Of a stretch of 64,000 nt of DNA, positions 8,447 through 17,094 are shown piece by piece. The stretch lies in NCBI GenBank assembly GCA_038226305.1, contig JBBRQN010000004.1, positions 62,001-126,000 on the forward strand, given 5' to 3'. The stretch's first letter is position 1. Every line of letters begins with the position of its first letter. The notes beneath the pieces were generated by a model that had not been told where the DNA came from, ran no database searches, and saw only the letters and a program-made list of their open reading frames with translations. This DNA comes from JASLDZ01 sp038226305. GTDB lineage: Bacteria > Pseudomonadota > Alphaproteobacteria > Caulobacterales > Caulobacteraceae. The position numbers were made by a program, and so were the translations under genes.

Positions 8447-9031
8447 GTGAACCAGCCGATCGCCAAGCGAATGCAGGTGCTGCGGTCCGCCGAGGGCGTG
8501 TTCTTCCGCCTGGGCTATGGCCGCGCGGGCATGCGTGAGCTGGCCGAGGCGGCCGGTATGTCGCGGCCCGCGCTCTACAACCTCTACCCCCGCAAGCACC
8601 TGATCTTCGCCGCGGTGATCGCCTCCTCCTCCAGCGAGACGCGGGTGGAGGATCGCAGCGAGCGCTCCCTGCAGTCGCTCCGCTCATGGCTGTCGTGGGC
8701 GTGCGAGCTGTGGCTGGGCTGCGAGGCCTCCGGCCTGCCCGAGGATGGCGGGGCCAAGTACCCGCAGCGCCTGGAGCGGTTCTTCGAGGAGTCGGACATC
8801 TTCAACACCCTTTTGCGCGAAGCGCTTGCTCGGGTCGCTCCGTGGCTCGTCGAAGCGCCGAACGCGGGTGAGTTCTTCAGGCTGTTAACTTTCTGCCTGT
8901 GGGGGCTGGTCGTGACCGCCCCGCCCGAGTCTGACCGCAAGCGCCTCCTCGAACTGCAGATCGGCGCTCTCGTCGATTCTGCGGCGCTGGCCTCGGCCGC
9001 GGCCGCGGCGGCTGTGTCCGCAAAGCACTGA
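8447..9031 (+). CDS. TetR-family transcriptional regulator
   Basis: A 194-residue protein with a canonical TetR N-terminal helix-turn-helix at about 12-55 (RELAEAAGMSRPALYNLYPRKHLIF), followed by a helical ligand domain with LLTFCLWGLVVTAP near 145. The GTG start at 8447 leaves the usual short segment before the helix-turn-helix. It sits between the molybdenum hydroxylase and a TonB receptor, each gap holding a TAGAGGCGC palindrome. It is a clear paralogue of the regulator at 12051, so both probably arose from one duplication around the receptor. The ligand cannot be inferred. Confidence 0.93.
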   Translation: MNQPIAKRMQVLRSAEGVFFRLGYGRAGMRELAEAAGMSRPALYNLYPRKHLIFAAVIASSSSETRVEDRSERSLQSLRSWLSWACELWLGCEASGLPEDGGAKYPQRLERFFEESDIFNTLLREALARVAPWLVEAPNAGEFFRLLTFCLWGLVVTAPPESDRKRLLELQIGALVDSAALASAAAAAAVSAKH

Positions 9032-9125
9032 TCGCGAACCGATTGCATTCGGAGGCCCGCTGCGGCGGCCTGCGCCGTTGACGATTACGGCGAATATGTC
9101 AGGCTGCGTTCAAATGATGCCCGTT

Positions 9126-9139
9126 TAGAGGCGCGTCTA
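9126..9139. promoter_or_regulatory. Inverted repeat, candidate TetR operator before the TonB receptor
   Basis: TAGAGGCGCGTCTA is a 14-base palindrome with only one mismatched pair of positions, 15 bases before the GTG of the receptor. It shares TAGAGGCGC...TCTA with the site at 8383. Its place next to the ribosome-binding site fits repression of the receptor. A single half-site of the same word (TTTAGAGGC on the minus strand) is at 11941-11949, before the second TetR gene. Confidence 0.5.
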
Positions 9140-9153
9140 GGGGAAGGAACATC

Positions 9154-11868
9154 GTGAACCGCAAGTCCTATCTGCTTGTCTCCACTGCCGTGGCGACCTG
9201 TTTCATGTCGAGCATCGCCTTCGCGCAGACGGCGAAGCCCGCACCGGCGGCCCCGGCCGCCAGCCAGCGGCCCGCCGCCGCCGCGGATCAGGAGAACCTG
9301 ATCGGCGAAATCATCGTCACCGCCGAAAAGCGCGAGCAGAACCTGCAGCAGGTTCCCGTCGCCATCACGGCCTTCACGGCTGAGAAGCGCGACCTCCTCG
9401 GCATCAACTCGGTGATCGACCAGACCAACTACACCCCGGGCCTGACCTACACGGCCGGCAACGACCGTCTGTCGCTCCGCGGCGTGGGCCGTCTGACCAA
9501 CGTTCACGCAGCCGACTCCGGCACGGCGATCTACATTGACGGCGTGTTCGTGACCTCCGCCACCCAGGCTGGCCGCTCGCCCCTGTTCATCGAGCGCACG
9601 GAAGTGCTGCGCGGCCCGCAGGGCACCCTGTACGGCCGCAACGCCATCGGCGGCGCCTACAACCTGATTTCCAAGCACCCCAGCCGGGAATTCTCCGGCG
9701 AGGCGCGCCTGGGCTTCGGCAACTATGACGTGGCGCGTTTCGACGGCACCCTGTCGATCCCCTTCACCGACTGGCTGCGCGCACGCTTCAACTTCACCGA
9801 GAACTATCAGGGCGAAGGCTTCACCAAGAACCTGAACAAGGCCGCCTACAGCACTGACTTCGGCAACCGCAACGAGGCCTACTACGAGGGCCAACTGGAA
9901 GGCGAAGTCGGCAAGTTTGACTTCTGGCTCCAGTACTTCAAGAACATCTGGCACAACAGCTCGACCCCGGGCGTGTCCGCCGGTGGTTCGTTCCTTCCGA
10001 ACAACACCACGTTCGGCACGGGCGCGCTGATAAACCCGACTTATGGCTACGTCAGCGGCCAGAACCTCGTGAACGGCGGGCCGACCATCAACAACCCCGT
10101 TCTGCTCACCGGTGACCTGCGCGTCGAAGATCACGACACCAAGTACATCAACCACCTGCACGGTAACGACGGGGTGACGACGCACCTGTCCTACCACTTC
10201 CCGACGTTCGACCTGAAGTACGTCGGTGGCTTCAACAAGTACCACTACAACTACATCGCCGATAACGACGGCACGTCCATCCAGTCGTTCCAGGTGCCCC
10301 TGAACCCCACGGCCGCTCCCATCGCGGTGGTGCCCGGCCTCGGTGCCGTGAACTGCGCCCAGCTCGCACGCTTCGGTGCCTGCCAGCCGTTCACCGCCAA
10401 CTTCGGCGGCGCCTACACGAACTACACCGAGAACGAGGAGCTCTACAGCCACGAGCTGACCATCGCCTCGACCTGGGACAGCCCGCTGCAGTACATCGGC
10501 GGCATCTACTTCTACCGCGAGAAGGGCTCGAACCCGGTCACCGCCGTGGCTCCGCTTCAGGCCCAGCTGGCGACGCCGCTCAACGTCACGGGCACGGCCG
10601 CAGCCGCCCCGAACCCGTCGCGCACCTTCGCCTACTCGAACAACTACTTCACGATCTACTCCAAGGCGGTGTTCGGCCAGGTCGACTACAAGCTGACCGA
10701 CGCCTTCAAGGTCACCGCCGGCCTGCGTTACACGCAGGACGACAAGAAGGTCGTGGAAGACGAGCGCTTCGTCTACATCGGCTCCAGCGCCCTCGGCACG
10801 ACGACACCCGACCGCTTCGGCTCCAACCTGCCCGCGATCGACGTGACGGCCCTGGCCATCGGCTCGCTGACCGCGGCGCAGATCGCCACGAACGGCTCGC
10901 AGCAGCAGGCGGTGGTCAGCGGCGTGACGTTCGATGCCAACGGGGTCGCCCATCGCAAGCTGCGTGACGGCTCCAACGCCATCACGGGTTCGCTGGGCCT
11001 CGAGTGGTCGCCGGATCGCCACACCCTGGCCTATGCGAAGTATTCGCGCGGCTACAAGGCGCTCGGCCTCTTCGCCGCCCAGCTGCCCAGTTCGTTCTCG
11101 CCGTTCCCCTACAGCAAGCCTGAAGGCATGGACAACCTCGAGGCCGGCCTGAAGAAGGACTGGACGCGTCGCTTCCAGACCAACATCGTTGGCTTCTACG
11201 ACATGTACTACGACGCGCAGGTTCCGCTGTCGGTGCAGCAGGGTAACAACCCCGCCTTCACCCTGTTCTACAACGTGCCGCGCTCGATCCTTCAGGGTGT
11301 GGAACTGGAATCGACCTGGGCCGCCACGAACCACCTGACGTTTCTGCTCACCTATTCCTACCTCGACGCCCATGTGACCAAGGGCTGCTGCGTCTCGGAT
11401 CCGGTCGATCCCACGGCGACCCAGCCTGGTGCCCAGCCTGCCGGAACGTCCAGCCAGGGCGGTGTAGACTCCATCACCGGCCTGCCCACGCGCGGTCAGA
11501 GCCTTGTGGGTCAGCAACTTCCGCTGTCTCCCAAGAACAAGATCGCTCTGAACGGCACCTACACCTTCAACCTGGGCAAGTACGGCGACCTGATCGCTTC
11601 GGCCAGCTACCTGTGGCGCGACGAGCAGTACTCGTCGTTCTTCAACCGCAGCTACAACCTGATCCCCTCGCGGGACCAGGTCGACCTGCGGGTCACTTTC
11701 CGCGACGCCAAGAACCGCTTCGAACTGGTGGGCTACGCCCGCAACATCGGCGACAAGACGGACTTCGAAGGGCTGAGCGGATCGCGGTCGACCACCGGCC
11801 AGATCTACACCAGCTACACCCTGACCGAGCCGCGCACGTTCGGCGCGGAACTGCGCGCCCGCTTCTAA
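9154..11868 (+). CDS. TonB-dependent outer-membrane receptor
   Basis: A 904-residue receptor: Sec signal peptide ending SSIAFAQ, an Ala/Pro linker, a TonB-box-like stretch EIIVTAEKREQ at about 51-61, a plug domain (LSLRGVGR, EVLRGPQGTLYGRNAIGG) to about residue 170, then a beta-barrel ending in aromatic Phe (ELRARF), as needed for BAM assembly. GTG 9154 has AAGGA 6 bases upstream. It imports a large or scarce substrate across the outer membrane. The plug type is common for aromatic, terpenoid or sugar uptake in sphingomonads and caulobacters. The adjacent TetR pair and esterase suggest a regulated catabolic substrate, not iron, but this is inference. Confidence 0.95.
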   Translation: MNRKSYLLVSTAVATCFMSSIAFAQTAKPAPAAPAASQRPAAAADQENLIGEIIVTAEKREQNLQQVPVAITAFTAEKRDLLGINSVIDQTNYTPGLTYTAGNDRLSLRGVGRLTNVHAADSGTAIYIDGVFVTSATQAGRSPLFIERTEVLRGPQGTLYGRNAIGGAYNLISKHPSREFSGEARLGFGNYDVARFDGTLSIPFTDWLRARFNFTENYQGEGFTKNLNKAAYSTDFGNRNEAYYEGQLEGEVGKFDFWLQYFKNIWHNSSTPGVSAGGSFLPNNTTFGTGALINPTYGYVSGQNLVNGGPTINNPVLLTGDLRVEDHDTKYINHLHGNDGVTTHLSYHFPTFDLKYVGGFNKYHYNYIADNDGTSIQSFQVPLNPTAAPIAVVPGLGAVNCAQLARFGACQPFTANFGGAYTNYTENEELYSHELTIASTWDSPLQYIGGIYFYREKGSNPVTAVAPLQAQLATPLNVTGTAAAAPNPSRTFAYSNNYFTIYSKAVFGQVDYKLTDAFKVTAGLRYTQDDKKVVEDERFVYIGSSALGTTTPDRFGSNLPAIDVTALAIGSLTAAQIATNGSQQQAVVSGVTFDANGVAHRKLRDGSNAITGSLGLEWSPDRHTLAYAKYSRGYKALGLFAAQLPSSFSPFPYSKPEGMDNLEAGLKKDWTRRFQTNIVGFYDMYYDAQVPLSVQQGNNPAFTLFYNVPRSILQGVELESTWAATNHLTFLLTYSYLDAHVTKGCCVSDPVDPTATQPGAQPAGTSSQGGVDSITGLPTRGQSLVGQQLPLSPKNKIALNGTYTFNLGKYGDLIASASYLWRDEQYSSFFNRSYNLIPSRDQVDLRVTFRDAKNRFELVGYARNIGDKTDFEGLSGSRSTTGQIYTSYTLTEPRTFGAELRARF

Positions 11869-11891
11869 AGCGTAGCGCTCACGACGACAGG

Positions 11892-11920
11892 AAAGGGCGC
11901 GCCATCGGCGCGCCCTTTTT
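11892..11920 (+). terminator. Rho-independent terminator of the TonB receptor gene
   Basis: A 12-bp perfect stem (AAAGGGCGCGCC / GGCGCGCCCTTT) with a 3-base ATC loop is followed by a T-run, 24 bases after the receptor stop. Confidence 0.9.
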
Positions 11921-12050
11921 CCGTTTGGCTTCGCTTTCTAGCCTCTAAATCTGGGTTGAAACACCAAGACTGACGGATGCGTCAGAAATAGTCAGCCGCG
12001 GCAACGTAGCCGTGTTGACATATCGTCCGATGCGTCGAAATCTGCTGCGC

Positions 12051-12599
12051 ATGGACGCTCACGCCGACATTGAAAAGCGTCGCAAGGTGCTCAGCTGCGC
12101 CGAGGCCGTGTTCTCGCACAGGGGCTATGCCAGCACCAAAATGGCAGACCTCGCGGGGTCGGCGGGCATGTCGCGCCCGGCGCTCTATCTGATGTTTCCC
12201 AAGAAGTACGTGCTGTTCTCCTCGATCGTTCGGGGAGAGGCGGCGCGCGCGCGACTGGTCGATCCCGTTCGCGGCACGCAGGAGATGCAGGCGTGGATCC
12301 TGCGGGTATGCGACCTGTGGCTGGGCCAGCAGGCGTGCGACTGCGAGGATCGCGAGCAGTGGCGGGCGGGCCGGGTCGATGCCCTACACCGCGACCTGCC
12401 GCTCCTCGAAAAACTGATCGCCGAGGAGATCGGGCTGATGCTCCCCTCCGTGGCCAACGCCGCCATCTGCGCCGACTGCGCCCGGCTGGTGACGTTCTGC
12501 ATCTGGGGGCTCCTCGCGTCGCCCCTGGCGCTGGCCGAGCGGAGACAGCTGCTGTCGGTGCAGGTCTCGGCCCTGGCGGCGGCTCTCCTGGCCCGCTGA
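12051..12599 (+). CDS. TetR-family transcriptional regulator, paralogue of the 8447 gene
   Basis: 182 residues from ATG 12051. The N-terminal helix-turn-helix reads KMADLAGSAGMSRPALYLMFPKKYVLF, and the C-terminal part has LVTFCIWGLLASPLALAERRQLL, both matching the 8447 protein in order and spacing. ATG 12051 was chosen because it aligns with the start of that paralogue; GTG 12012 and ATG 12030 are in-frame alternatives. A TTGACA at 12015-12020 falls inside the longer versions and may be part of the promoter. The gene lies between the receptor terminator and the esterase, suggesting it controls one or both. Confidence 0.9.
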   Translation: MDAHADIEKRRKVLSCAEAVFSHRGYASTKMADLAGSAGMSRPALYLMFPKKYVLFSSIVRGEAARARLVDPVRGTQEMQAWILRVCDLWLGQQACDCEDREQWRAGRVDALHRDLPLLEKLIAEEIGLMLPSVANAAICADCARLVTFCIWGLLASPLALAERRQLLSVQVSALAAALLAR

Positions 12600-12665
12600 C
12601 GCCCCCTCGCGCGGGGCTCGTGGCAGGCAGCCGAGGTCTGGCCTTGCTCCGCCCGGAGCGACTTG

Positions 12666-12691
12666 CGAAGGCTGATCTCTCCCAGCCTTCG
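12666..12691 (+). other. Hairpin just before the esterase start
   Basis: CGAAGGCTG and CAGCCTTCG form a 9-bp stem with an 8-base loop, ending 9 bases before the ATG at 12701. There is no T-run, so it may stabilise the TetR message end or modulate esterase translation. Confidence 0.4.
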
Positions 12692-12700
12692 GACCCGTGA

Positions 12701-14305
12701 ATGACCCTGACGTTTGCGCGCCGCCTGCTCGCGCCTGCACTGGCCGCTTTGGCCTTGGCCGGGTGCGCCCTGACGCCGGGCCGGGCGACGCAGCTCATCG
12801 GTGCGCCCGGTGCGGTTCCCAAGACGGTCGAGACGCGCACGGGCCCCGTTCGCGGCGTGGTCGCGAGCGCCGGCCAGGTCTTTCTCGGCATCCCCTTCGC
12901 CGCGCCGCCGATAGGCACCCTGCGCTTTCAGCCGCCCCGGCCCGTGCAACCCTGGACGGCCGTGCGCGATGCGACGAGGGCGGGTGCCGAATGCGTGCAG
13001 GCGCCCCTTCCGGGCGGGCAGGCGGTCTCGGAAGATTGCCTGAACCTCAACGTCTACGCCCCGCACGATGCGGATGCGGCCCACCCGCGCCCGGTGATGG
13101 TGTGGCTCTACGGCGGTGGCTTCGTCATCGGCAACAACGTACAGAACGATCCCAGCGCGATGGCCGAGCGCCAGGGCGTGGTGATCGTCGCGCCAAACTA
13201 CCGCCTCGGCGTTCTCGGCTTCCTCGCCCACCCGGCCCTTAAGGGAGAGGGGGAGGGGAGCTATGCCTTGCTCGATCAGCAGGCGGCCCTACGCTGGGTG
13301 CGAGACAACATCGCAGGGTTCGGCGGCGATCCCGGCAATGTGACGCTGTTCGGTGAGTCGGCCGGGGGCTGGAGCGTCTGCTACCAGCTGACCGCGCCCG
13401 GCGCGCGGGGCCTGTTCCACAAGGCGATCATCGAGAGCGGGGCCTGCACCTCGCCCGACTCGGCGATCTCGATGCAGGCCGCGGAAGCGGGCGGCGTGCG
13501 GATGGCCGGGGAGTTGGGCTGCACCGATCCGTCGACGGCTGCCGTCTGCCTGCGGGCGCTTCCCGTGTCTGTCCTGCGCAAGGCCAAGCCCCGGCGCAGG
13601 GGCCTTCTGGGGATCGAGTCGTGGAGCCCCGCCTACGGCGGCGACGTTCTGCCAGAAAGCCCGCTGGCAGCCCTGCGCGCCGGGCGCTTCGCCCGAGTGC
13701 CGGTGATCGACGGCACCAATCACGACGAGGGACGGCTGTTCCTCGGCGCCCTGCGGCTGCAGGGCAAGCTCTACTCCCAGGCCAGTTTCGAGAAGATCAT
13801 CGGCGACTTCTTCGACGAGAAGACGCCGACGGTGCTGGCGGAATATGCTGCCGAGACGGCCCGCGACCGTCGCGTCGCCTATGCCAACATCGTCACCGAC
13901 GCCACCTTCGCCTGTCCCGCATGGCAGCTGAACGCCCTGCTGCGGCCCAGCGTGCCGGTCTATGCCTATGAGTTCGACGATCCGCAGGCGCTGTTCGCCC
14001 TGCCGCGTACGCCCTTCGTGCCGCCGCTCGGGGCCTATCACTCCAGCGAGATCGCCTATGTCTTCGCAACGCGATGGTCGCTGGCCGATCCGGCGCGCTT
14101 CTCCCCGGCCCAGCGGGTGTTGTCGGATCGGATGCAGGCGGCGTGGGCTTCGCTCGCCCGTTCGGGCAGTCCGAGTTTAGCAGCGCGTGCTGACTGGCCC
14201 CGCGATACGGGGGCAGGGCCGGTGCGCCTCGCCCCTGACGGCCCCGCGACCGCAGGAGACTTTGCGGTTCGCCACCACTGCGCCTTCTGGGAGACCCTGC
14301 GCTGA
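12701..14305 (+). CDS. Type B carboxylesterase, lipoprotein
   Basis: A 534-residue carboxylesterase/lipase of the cholinesterase-like family. A lipobox LAGC places the lipidated cysteine at residue 22, so the enzyme is membrane-anchored outside the cytoplasm. The oxyanion-hole motif LYGGGF (136-141), the nucleophile elbow GESAGG with Ser220, and the AYHSSEIAYVF segment with the catalytic His are visible, together with the early EDCLNLNVYAP family mark. It hydrolyses carboxylic esters; the substrate is unknown. The gene follows the second TetR regulator after about 100 bases and precedes an MFS transporter, suggesting an ester catabolism or uptake unit. Confidence 0.92.
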   Translation: MTLTFARRLLAPALAALALAGCALTPGRATQLIGAPGAVPKTVETRTGPVRGVVASAGQVFLGIPFAAPPIGTLRFQPPRPVQPWTAVRDATRAGAECVQAPLPGGQAVSEDCLNLNVYAPHDADAAHPRPVMVWLYGGGFVIGNNVQNDPSAMAERQGVVIVAPNYRLGVLGFLAHPALKGEGEGSYALLDQQAALRWVRDNIAGFGGDPGNVTLFGESAGGWSVCYQLTAPGARGLFHKAIIESGACTSPDSAISMQAAEAGGVRMAGELGCTDPSTAAVCLRALPVSVLRKAKPRRRGLLGIESWSPAYGGDVLPESPLAALRAGRFARVPVIDGTNHDEGRLFLGALRLQGKLYSQASFEKIIGDFFDEKTPTVLAEYAAETARDRRVAYANIVTDATFACPAWQLNALLRPSVPVYAYEFDDPQALFALPRTPFVPPLGAYHSSEIAYVFATRWSLADPARFSPAQRVLSDRMQAAWASLARSGSPSLAARADWPRDTGAGPVRLAPDGPATAGDFAVRHHCAFWETLR

Positions 14306-14440
14306 CCCCTTCCGCCCGCTGACGGTTCAGGCTTCACGAACTCCAGCGGTCGGCTATCGCTGCGTGCTTGGCCGCGGTAACCACGAGTCGGAGCGGGCAA
14401 GTCGGTCGGCTCGAGTGCAGGGGCTTCGGGCGTTCTGGCG

Positions 14441-15778
14441 TTGCATTTGGATAGTCGGGGCAACCCGGGTGCGAGCCGGGGTTCGGTTGGCCGGTTCGGC
14501 TCGGGAGCATGGCTCATCGGGCTGCTGGCGCTCACCCACGCCTCGGCCTTCATCGACCGCAGTCTTCCGTCGGTGCTCGCGCCGTCGCTCAAGAGCGCTT
14601 TCGTTCTGAGCGACGCCCAGCTCGGAGCCCTGCAGGGACCGTTCTTCATCGCCCTGTTCACCGCCGCCACCCTGTGCGCCGGCTTCGTGACCGACCATCC
14701 CTGGCGACTGCGGATCATGGCGGCCTGCGTCGCAGTATGGTCGGTAGGCATGGCGCTGTTCGCCTACGCGCAGGACTATGCCTGGCTGGCGACGGGCCGG
14801 ATGGTGGTGGGGTTGGGCCAGGCGCTGTTCGCGCCCTGTGCTCTGGCGCTGATCGTCTCAGGATCGCGCGACGAGGTGCGAGCCCGGTCGATCTCCGTGT
14901 TCACCGCGGGCTCGTCGGTGGGGCGCAGCATCGCGTTCCTGCTGGGCGGGGCGGCGCTGGCGGGCGTCGCGGCCCTGGCCGTGGGCGCGCCTGCCGATCG
15001 GTGGCGCGTGGTCTGCATCCTGATGACGGCCCCCAACCTCCTCCTGATCGTCGGCCTGCTGTCGGTACGGGAGCCGGGCCAGCGGTCGGCGGAGTCGGCG
15101 GGCGGCTTGCGGCCGGCCGGGCTCTACCTCCTGAGCAAGCCCGCCGCTGCGGCCTCGGTATTCGCCGGGGCGTCGGCGGCGGTTCTGGCGATCCAGACGA
15201 TCAGCGCCTGGGGGGCTTCCATCCTGAACAGGCAGTTTGGCGTGGCGCCGGCGCAGGCGGCCCTGGTTTTCGGGGCGGTGCTGGTTCCCGCCGCCCTAGC
15301 GGGCCACCTCGGCGGCGGCTGGCTGCTCGACCGCCTGACGCGCAACGGCTGGACGCCCGGCGGCCTTCTGGCGGCAGGGCTGGCCCTGGCGGCGGTGGGC
15401 ACGGGGGCGGCGACGCAGGCTCCCGGTCCCTGGTGGGCGGGGGTGGCGCTCGGCGTCGGGGCGTTGGGGGCATCCACCGCGACGCTGGCCGGCCTGGTCG
15501 GCGTGCAGGCCCTGTCCCCGGCGAGATTGAGGGGGCCGATCGGAGCGATCTTCCTGGCGTTCACCGGGTTCGTCGGCTTGGGCATCGGACCGCTGGCCGT
15601 GGGGCTGGTGAGCGATCATGGGCGGGGCGGGGCATCCGGGCTGTCTGCCGCCCTGTGGCTGTGCGTGGCGACCGTCGCCCTCATCGGCGGCGGCGCGGCC
15701 CTGGCGGGGCGCGGGGCCTGGCGTCGCGCTGGCGCAGCTGCGACCGCGGGCGCGCAAAGGCCGGTTCCCCGTGGCTGA
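14441..15778 (+). CDS. Major facilitator superfamily transporter
   Basis: About 445 residues with roughly twelve hydrophobic segments and short charged loops typical of MFS permeases. The first helix has LALTHASAFIDRSLPSVLAPSLK, and VSGSRDEVRARSIS resembles the loop motif A region. SNF-like organic acid or aromatic substrate families look similar; no substrate can be assigned. The start is uncertain: TTG 14441 or TTG 14447, neither with a good Shine-Dalgarno sequence. It overlaps the AraC regulator by 8 bases, so the two are co-transcribed. Confidence 0.85.
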   Translation: MHLDSRGNPGASRGSVGRFGSGAWLIGLLALTHASAFIDRSLPSVLAPSLKSAFVLSDAQLGALQGPFFIALFTAATLCAGFVTDHPWRLRIMAACVAVWSVGMALFAYAQDYAWLATGRMVVGLGQALFAPCALALIVSGSRDEVRARSISVFTAGSSVGRSIAFLLGGAALAGVAALAVGAPADRWRVVCILMTAPNLLLIVGLLSVREPGQRSAESAGGLRPAGLYLLSKPAAAASVFAGASAAVLAIQTISAWGASILNRQFGVAPAQAALVFGAVLVPAALAGHLGGGWLLDRLTRNGWTPGGLLAAGLALAAVGTGAATQAPGPWWAGVALGVGALGASTATLAGLVGVQALSPARLRGPIGAIFLAFTGFVGLGIGPLAVGLVSDHGRGGASGLSAALWLCVATVALIGGGAALAGRGAWRRAGAAATAGAQRPVPRG

Positions 15779-16754
15779 GGGCTTCGAATTCCACTCGCAG
15801 GACTATGCCTCCGAAGAGATCGCCTTCGCCGCCTACCGGGAGCTCTATGCACGGGGTGCCGACGTGGAGCGCGGGGCAGGGGCCTTCCACGCCACGGTCC
15901 AGGCGTGGCGGCTCGACAAAGTGCTGCTGTTCGAACGTCGGTTCGGCGGCGTGCGCCACGTGCGGGCCGATCGCGTCGCCGCCGATGCCTTCGACCACTT
16001 CACCCTGACCTACGTGGTGTCCGGCCACCTCAACATGCTGGCGGCGAGCCAGCCGCTGATGGTCCGGCCGGGCGAAGCCGTGCTGCTCGACATGCGGCGC
16101 GGCATGCAGTCCGAGCCGCACGAGGCGCACATCATCACCGCCTCGATCTCGCGCATGCTGGTGGAGGCGGCGGCGGGATCGGCCGCCCGGTTGCACGGCC
16201 GGCTGCTGGACGAGGGGCCGACCGGGCTGCTCGGCGACTATCTCCTGTCCCTCACCCGGCGATCCGCCGGTCTCGCGCCGGATGGCCTGCCCGCGGCTGG
16301 CAGGGCGCTGGTGGATCTGCTTTCGGTCGCCCTCGGCCCCGGGAGGGCGGTGAACGCACCCCGGCGCCAGGAACTCGTGCGGCGCGAGACCGCCCAGCAC
16401 TTCATTGCGGCCGAGATCGCCCGGCCAGACCTGTCTGCCGAGCACGTGGCCGGTGCGCTCGGCATCTCCCGCGCGTCACTCTATCGGCTGTTCGGCACGC
16501 AGGGCGGGGTGGCCCGTGTGATCTCGGAACGGCGCGTCTCCCTCGTGCGGCTGATGCTGGAGTCCGGCGATCCCCGGCCTTTGGAGGTGATCGGCCGCAG
16601 CGTCGGGTTTACCAGCGCCGCCGCCGTGCAGCGCCAGTTTCAGTCCGTGCTCGGCGAAAACGCGGAGACCTTCCGTAAGCCCGAGGGCGAGACGGACGGT
16701 GACACCCTCGTCGGCAGCAAGCGGCGGTGGGGCGCCTGGCTCACCGAACTCTAA
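15771..16754 (+). CDS. AraC-family transcriptional regulator
   Basis: A 327-residue regulator from GTG 15771. The N-terminal 180 residues form an AraC-binding-like cupin domain (FTLTYVVSGHLNMLA, VLLDMRRGMQSEP). The C-terminal two helix-turn-helix units include AEHVAGALGISRASLYRLF and VIGRSVGFTSAAAVQRQF, the second being the conserved AraC signature region. It starts inside the last codons of the MFS gene, so it may sense the transported compound and control the esterase/transporter unit. Confidence 0.9.
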   Translation: MAEGFEFHSQDYASEEIAFAAYRELYARGADVERGAGAFHATVQAWRLDKVLLFERRFGGVRHVRADRVAADAFDHFTLTYVVSGHLNMLAASQPLMVRPGEAVLLDMRRGMQSEPHEAHIITASISRMLVEAAAGSAARLHGRLLDEGPTGLLGDYLLSLTRRSAGLAPDGLPAAGRALVDLLSVALGPGRAVNAPRRQELVRRETAQHFIAAEIARPDLSAEHVAGALGISRASLYRLFGTQGGVARVISERRVSLVRLMLESGDPRPLEVIGRSVGFTSAAAVQRQFQSVLGENAETFRKPEGETDGDTLVGSKRRWGAWLTEL

Positions 16755-16843
16755 GCCCAGAGGCAGGCTTCGGCCCAGGGAAAGAAAATGCCCGATTGCG
16801 GGCTCAACGGGGCCTGAAGCGCAAGATTATTGCCGTCAGGCCT

Positions 16844-16873
16844 TTCGCAGGCGCAGCATCTGTGGTTTAAGGC
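16844..16873 (+). promoter_or_regulatory. Possible promoter of the ilv/leu leader
   Basis: TTCGCA (16844-16849) and TAAGGC (16868-16873) are spaced 18 bases and lie about 35 bases before the leader ATG. Both boxes are poor matches to the sigma-70 consensus. The position is right for an attenuator transcript, but evidence is weak. Confidence 0.25.
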
Positions 16874-16908
16874 TCCTGCGCCTCACCTTGGGGGCGCGGA
16901 GATTTGCC

Positions 16909-17061
16909 ATGTCGCCTATCCAGAGCCCGACCGAAACGCCGCGGGATCATGAGATGCCCAGCACGGCTTACCCGTTCGGCGCCTTCGCCCTCAGCATGAC
17001 GCTAGGCGTACGGCCGGTAGCGACGCCCCTAGGGGAGCGGAGCGGGCATATCGCGAGGTAA
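16909..17061 (+). CDS. Putative ilv/leu leader peptide (attenuation control)
   Basis: A 50-residue frame beginning MSPIQSPTETPRDHE with GGAG 7 bases before its ATG and ending at TAA 17059-17061. Codons 32-41 read L-G-V-R-P-V-A-T-P-L, in which both leucines are CTA and both valines are GTA, codons that are little used in the surrounding high-G+C genes. Translation ends 33 bases before a strong terminator that precedes ilvD. The last codons (17034-17046) contain GGAGCGGAGCGGG, able to pair with the terminator's 5' arm. A shorter start at the internal ATG before PSTAYPF is possible. It resembles no known stable protein; the leader role is inference from codons and structure. Confidence 0.6.
   Translation: MSPIQSPTETPRDHEMPSTAYPFGAFALSMTLGVRPVATPLGERSGHIAR
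17034..17046 (+). promoter_or_regulatory. Antiterminator segment of the ilv/leu attenuator
   Basis: GGAGCGGAGCGGG contains GGAGCGGG (17039-17046), an exact 8-base complement of CCCGCTCC (17096-17103), which is the 5' arm of the terminator. An overlapping second register, GGAGCGG at 17034-17040, can pair with 17097-17103. Pairing here would stop the terminator from forming. The segment lies within the last eight or so codons of the leader frame, so a ribosome that finishes translation would cover it. Confidence 0.5.
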
Positions 17062-17094
17062 CTCTCGCAGATTAGCCTGCAAGGTCTTTTCAGA

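Noticed and set aside
6021..8687. Long minus-strand frame (888 codons) opposite the molybdenum hydroxylase
   Set aside because: It is rich in Arg/His/Gly with no domain, and is the shadow of IorA/IorB that high G+C codon use creates.
9078..9083. TTGACG as the -35 box of the TonB receptor promoter
   Set aside because: No plausible -10 box lies 16 to 18 bases downstream.
9085..11517. Minus-strand frame of 810 codons opposite the TonB receptor
   Set aside because: Low-complexity Val/Gly/Arg translation, no start signal; the plus strand has signal, plug, barrel and terminator.
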